Below, piece by piece: positions 62,861-64,000 of a stretch of DNA of 64,000 nucleotides. The notes under the pieces are model-generated. The model was not told the DNA's origin, did not search any database, and saw nothing but the letters and a program-made list of their open reading frames with translations. The translations under genes were made by a program, and so were the position numbers. The stretch's first letter is position 1. Each line of letters begins with the position of its first letter. Source of the stretch: Siphlonurus alternatus (Eukaryota; Arthropoda; Insecta; Ephemeroptera; Siphlonuridae); the NCBI GenBank assembly GCA_949825025.1, contig OX463779.1, positions 34,606,203 to 34,670,202 on the forward strand, written 5' to 3'.

Positions 62861-64000
62861 CAGTCCCCTCTTACAATGAAACTTTCATCCCCCTTACTAT
62901 AACTGCCAGTATAATTTCAAAGTCAGGAAACTTGTGCTACATTCAAGCCAAAATGAGAAAGATATATTATAGATAGACGTTTTAAGGCGTTTTTTTTTTA
63001 TATAAGTATTTTTAAATAGTATTTTTTCTATATTTAAAGGTGGAATAAATTGAAAAAATTTCTTAGATATTTCCTGATAAGGTATTCTTTCTCTCTTTTT
63101 CTCTCTACTACACTCTCCTAAGGCTTATATAAAATTATTTTACATATTAAACCAAGGATAAAACAGAACAATAATGTTAGCTTAATTGGTAGTAAAAGCT
63201 TTTTCCTAGTGAAATGTAAAGTGCTTGGTTTACCATGGCACGGTGTTTTCCGTGCTGTATAAAAATCACGTTATACGGCGGTAAACATTAATTTAATTTT
63301 ATGCACGACCACGCAGCCATCTAGTGGAATCAACTTTGTTTTAAAAGCAATGGAAAAATTATTCCATGCCATCTCTCACTCTGCATAAATTAGCCTTCAT
63401 AAAACCCAGCAATTAAGTTCTATACAGAAGTATTAATTAACGAATAACATTTTACTTGTGGTGTGTATTAATTTGCTTGATATATTATATAACTTTAAAC
63501 TAAAAATAAAAATATATAATAATATATATCTTAACACTCAAAACTAATTAAAAGTGCAAACTGTTTGTGTGTTTTCCATTTTTATTTTATTTCTAGGAGT
63601 TTTCCTTGCAAAATAAGAAAAATATAATGAATTAATTCATTCAACAACAATATCTAAGCATTAATTTAAAACTATTATTTGTTCTACTGTATGAATAATT
63701 CATAAAGTTGAAGTTTCATAATAGTCTGAATCATTGAATTACGTACATTAAAATTTTTTATTATGCATATTTATGTTCTCAATATATTTATCAGAGTAGA
63801 AAATCGTTTTAAGTGTTGCGTTTTAATGTCTTCATCATCTATGTAATAATAGTTTCATATTATATATAAGCCAGATTCGTTTCAATTTTGTTATTGTCTC
63901 GTTAAAATAATAATACATTACATAAAACCAACTGAATGAGACTGTAAGATATAGCTTGGAGAGAGAGAGAAGGAAAAGAGAGTTAGAATGATAAGATCTT

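Larger units (their letters stand above)
55438..64000 (-). other. CELF intron upstream of the 83-nt exon (partial)
   Basis: Starts at the acceptor AG (55438-55439). At least 8.6 kb is present without the preceding RRM1 exon. AT-rich, with repeats listed separately. GC-richer patches lie at 55800-55990, 56390-56530, 57600-57850, 58380-58640 and 61690-61910. Small frames there have no recognised domain. A CRE palindrome is at 61005-61012. A SINE-head-like CTCGAATCTCC (minus strand) is at about 60293-60303. Confidence 0.85.

Noticed and set aside
55438..64000. The upstream CELF RRM1 exon (MFVGQ-type RNP2)
   Set aside because: No minus-strand match was found in this range; it is presumably beyond base 64000.

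Overview
This is one strand-asymmetric piece of a eukaryotic, very AT-rich animal genome. There are no bacterial-style genes. Nearly all open frames are short and chance-like. The only firmly identified gene is a CELF/Bruno RNA-binding protein gene on the minus strand. Two of its exons lie here, 83 nt at 55355-55437 and 49 nt at 34435-34483, joined by a 20.9 kb intron. Together they encode the C-terminal half of RRM1. From memory, these lengths and phases match the conserved CELF exon series (83, 49, then 135 nt). The residues ADSENRN at the exon end recall arthropod Bruno proteins. Diverged SINE-like repeats of a type I associate with insects, and an initiator/DPE-type promoter candidate, also point to an arthropod, probably an insect or relative. 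The species is not identifiable.

Layout on the minus strand, in transcription order. From 64000 to 55438 is the intron upstream of the 83-nt exon. From 55354 to 34484 is the 20.9 kb intron between the two exons. Below 34434 is the intron leading towards the RRM2 exon, which I could not find and which probably lies beyond base 1. Inside that last intron, 25911-26043 holds a candidate alternative first coding exon of 44 codons. It ends in the same splice phase as the 49-nt exon and has a candidate Inr+DPE promoter 433 bp upstream. If real, it would make a CELF isoform without RRM1.

The remainder is intronic DNA heavily populated by foldback transposons. These include a 3.2 kb Mutator-like element with a 9-bp target duplication and mirrored tandem arrays in its ends (18155-21364). 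A TTAA-targeting foldback MITE is nested in it, with its empty site preserved in the opposite arm. A second TTAA MITE type, a 3-bp-duplication MITE family (three copies), a hairpin family with exchanged cores (four copies plus a remnant), and a CATTCACAAAG-type hairpin family (three members) also occur. So do a 567-bp retroposed element with a 13-bp target duplication and several SINE-like remnants. GC-richer islands scattered through the introns carry many perfect TGACGTCA (CRE/ATF) palindromes and GCCGCCAT (YY1/Pho-like) motifs, and are the best candidates for intronic enhancers.
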